Shown piece by piece: positions 61,101 through 64,000 of a stretch of DNA of 64,000 bases. This DNA comes from Tigriopus japonicus (Eukaryota; Arthropoda; Copepoda; Harpacticoida; Harpacticidae), in contig CM021316.1 of the NCBI GenBank assembly GCA_010645155.1, positions 5,724,954 through 5,788,953 on the forward strand. The letters run 5' to 3'. How positions within the stretch are numbered: the first letter of the stretch is position 1; each line of letters opens with the position of its first letter. The position numbers and the translations under genes were made by a program. Under the pieces are notes generated by a model. It was not told the origin of the DNA and did no database searches. It worked only from the letters and a program-made list of their open reading frames with translations.

Positions 61101-64000
61101 AAGCTAGCTACAAGACTGACAACAAATGAGTTGAGGGATGGCACCCAAAATATGCCGGCTAAAGGAATTTATAGTAGAAGCTACGTATATTGATTTCCAA
61201 GCGTGTCATCCACCTTGATCCCCAAAAGTATTTCGGATTAATTCCATATACGGTGCGAAAATCATTGAAAACTGACACTTGACAGATATTCTTACCCTCA
61301 ATCCCATTTCAAACCGTCTCCAATCGCCGACTTGATATTGATTCATTGGTTTAAGTTGTTCCACGAGAAGAGCAAGGTCATCATCTCCTTGAAATAGTTA
61401 TCTCGTCTCAATCACCGAGTTATTCCCGTATGGACCATGATGAGACCCGAGTATTTCAATTCACGGATGAAGAGGCAAAAAACAACAACAATTCGAGGGC
61501 TTATTATCCCGGGCCCAAGTAACTAATCAGTGAATAGCATTCATGGGATGGCAGCAAAAACAGGCACCCCACAGACTATTAGGGCTACCCAGATTGCATA
61601 CGCTGTAGTTCTATGGAGCTGTGTATAAGCTTGTTTGGATTACAAGACATAGAACAACGAACCTCTTTGACAAAGCCGCAAAAACGAATCACAGAACAAA
61701 TTGGGCCGTTCTTGTAACCTTGACGATTCAAAGGTATATCCTACAACAAAAAAGTAGCTCGTGAAAATGATTTGAACGAGACTCATATCGTTTTAGAAAT
61801 GACCAAAGGCCAACGATATTGCTCGCGAAACCATTAGAAACTCGAGGATAATTACCGGTGTCATTATCCTGTTGGTTTCCTATGTGGTATATTTTTGCCT
61901 CTCTAAGTAGAGCACTAATTACCTGTTGTGTTTTTGGGGAAGGGATGTTGCTTGGACTTGGCCAGTGGAAGACAGAAGACCCATTTGAGTCAGGAAGAGT
62001 CGTGAAACATCCCCGTCATTAACCCTCATTTGTACCAAGTTTAGGTGCGATAGGAGGAGGTTCGAGGTAACTTTACCCGCTCAACACTGCAGTCAGCTTG
62101 GTTGATCTGGGTTGTGCCTGCCACAGAAAGTCAACCTGTCCAGATCACCTTTGGCTTTGGAACCATTTCCTCCAGGAGCTCAGACATTTTGGCAACATTT
62201 AATACCACCCTGTAGCTAGATTGCTGTCCAATGCCTCTTTCTCAGATGGACAAGAAAAGGAGAGTGGGTCGTGTTTTGGTCCAACAAAGATTGTTTGATA
62301 CCATACATATTCCATGTCTTGCTGCAATGACAAGGGTTTTATGATATTTAATCCTGATCAATCTCCAGCTGCAATGGATGCATTTCCAGCGAATAAGCAG
62401 GTGACAACCACAATTGCCTTACTTGCGAGTGAAAGCTCGCCGCCTTTGGACGTTGAGGTGCTTTGTAAAAAGTTCGGTGAATATATACTCGTGCACACAC
62501 CCTATACTAGGCAAAGCTCGGACGTTCCTCACATCAAAAGGGATTTTCAATGTCAGCTTCATGACCAAAATTGAACGTAAAACGTTGACATGCACTGGTT
62601 ACGGGGTGCATCTGCTGCTGGCAGATATCTCAAACCAAAGTCCTTTTTTTTATCAATTGCAATTGCCGCAAATTGAAGTGACCCTCAAAAGTTTCAGAAT
62701 TTGCCAGGCAGTCCTTTATGGAGTGATCCTTTTATTGTTGCTGAACTGGAGCTAGAATTTGAAGCTGAACGAGTTGTGGTGACGCATGAATTGAAATCGA
62801 TATTACGCATGGGTCTCTCCGACTTATCCGATTCGATTTCCCTTTAGATTCTATTGTATTGCGGGTTTGGTTATATATGCGTTGTTCAGAGATGACTCGT
62901 CAGATGCATAATTTTGCAGGGTCCTGGTGGTTTGCTAGGGCTCTTTCTGTGTGTGTGTGTGTGTCTGAGTCTCTTTCGATCTCTCGCTCTAATCGGGTCC
63001 ATGCTCATTCAAGTGTCGCTCTAAAGAGTTTCCAATGCGACAAAACTCGCCCTATTGCACGCCCTATTGGACCTATGGATGGATGGTTGCTTGTACATGG
63101 TTCCTGTATGTACATGTGCAGTACGTAGTAGTAATATGTGGGGAACAGGTTGAAGCTTTCGCGGGCTTTTGTATTCGAAAGCTTATCCAGCTGGATCCAA
63201 ACGATCGACCAGTCAGGAGCAAAGTCAAAATTGATTCCAATATGTAATCCGGGCTCCATCTGCCCATTTAGACACACGATTGTTTCCTAAGTGTATGCTT
63301 TGGAGAGAAACAGCCAAGTTGGGCTGAATAATTTATAACGTTATGTTACCTTTGATTCACAATTCCGTTCTTTTCAGAACGGGACGACGAAATCAAAACT
63401 GAACTTGAAATGATTCTTCTCATGGTCATCAGATCGCTCTCATTCATCATGGCCGTCTTATTCAGGAGTCAAAACGTGCATAATCGGTTCATCAATCCTT
63501 GGAATGTCAGTCGGGTCTTTATGAGATTGCACTCAATTTGTGCCTTAATCATGCAAATGTCAATTCGTCACCCACAAGGGAGAGAGAGGGTGAGAGACCA
63601 AGTGAAGGGCTCTTAAGATCAACAACCCTTTTTCTCATGAACAAATTTCCCTTCGGGACAAGGACTGAATGGATTCAAATGAAATGAGATTGATCATGGG
63701 AAGCGCACCATTACGTACGAGTACCATCATACAACAACTTGGGGAAGAAAGGAATTTCGAGTTTGACTTTGAAAATCATTGGCGAATGACTACCTACCCT
63801 TCGCATGTTTCAGAACCATCCATATCTTTGAGATCCTGCATAGATAAGCAAGCTCATGGCTTTATTGTTTTGTTTCAGATATGGTGTACCATTTATAGCG
63901 TATTCTTTCTTTCATGTTCGACCTCGTACGCATACTCGAAACTCACATTTATTTTTTACTCGAGAGATCAAATTAGAAGTCAGCCTTGATCGCCCTATTC
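52150..64000. other. Gene-poor block to the right edge
   Basis: No gene recognised in about 11.9 kb. Simple repeats are (GAAA)n at 53937-53957, (TG)n at 55691-55708, (GGAA)n at 56259-56283, (GGAT)n at 56489-56507, (CTCA)n at 57431-57452 and (TG)n at 62948-62965. Open frames with protein-like composition but no recognised domain are at 58045-58236 (63 codons), 60303-60572 and 62314-62574, all on the plus strand. They are within chance expectation. Confidence 0.45.
60303..60572 (+). other. Charged open frame, possible exon of an unknown gene
   Basis: Eighty-nine codons end at TAG 60570-60572. The peptide is strongly charged (WTHDDVDQGLLLVLAND near the start, KWTRYEKKLTEKERIGIFK in the middle, Arg/Lys-rich end) and reads like a helical soluble protein. 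It has no ATG start; an acceptor-like pyrimidine stretch ending in CAAG lies just before it, so it could be a 3' exon. Another plus-strand frame and a minus-strand frame are open over the same bases, which weakens the case. No family recognised. Confidence 0.15.

Overview
This window looks like arthropod nuclear DNA, most likely from a crustacean such as a copepod. The genes have short GT-AG introns (72-229 bp, plus one of about 1.2 kb), AATAAA poly(A) signals, a eukaryotic Pol III tRNA gene and many simple-sequence repeats. The copepod suggestion rests mainly on a front-end (LC-PUFA-type) desaturase, a family absent from most insects but known in copepods. No species-level marker is visible. 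There are no bacterial-style operons, CRISPR arrays or intact transposons.

Layout: (1) 1-92, a tandem repeat cut by the window edge. (2) 445-3124 (+), a complete three-exon front-end fatty acid desaturase with a cytochrome-b5-like N-terminus, preceded by a compact promoter (DR1/HNF4-like element, TATA-like box, initiator) and ended by an AATAAA. (3) 3.1-13.2 kb, non-coding DNA with microsatellites and small perfect inverted repeats. (4) 13,225-13,295 (-), a tRNA-Gly(CCC) gene, with a degenerate tRNA-like sequence beside it. (5) 13.3-28.6 kb, gene-poor. (6) 28,658-30,178 (-), a complete three-exon D-type cyclin. (7) 30.2-49.6 kb, about 19 kb with no gene I can name; it holds a candidate minus-strand terminal exon near 47.5-47.9 kb and a 65-codon small ORF near 48.5 kb. 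(8) 49.8-52.14 kb (+), a second, divergent three-exon D-type cyclin with a CpG-rich leader and a short upstream ORF. (9) 52.15-64 kb, gene-poor.

The main biological content is a pair of head-to-head D-type cyclin paralogues, 20.2 kb apart start to start. Each has the N-terminal LxCxE Rb-binding motif, each has a cyclin box, and their two introns lie at equivalent phase-0 positions. Their C-termini differ: the minus-strand copy keeps a TPTD phosphodegron like vertebrate cyclin D1, while the plus-strand copy has a longer Ser/Pro-rich tail without it. In the cell both would be expected to bind CDK4/6 and drive G1/S through Rb. The desaturase would act in ER lipid metabolism and has no obvious functional link to the cyclins. 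Most other open frames, up to about 160 codons, are what chance gives in 64 kb of this composition, and I have not called them genes.
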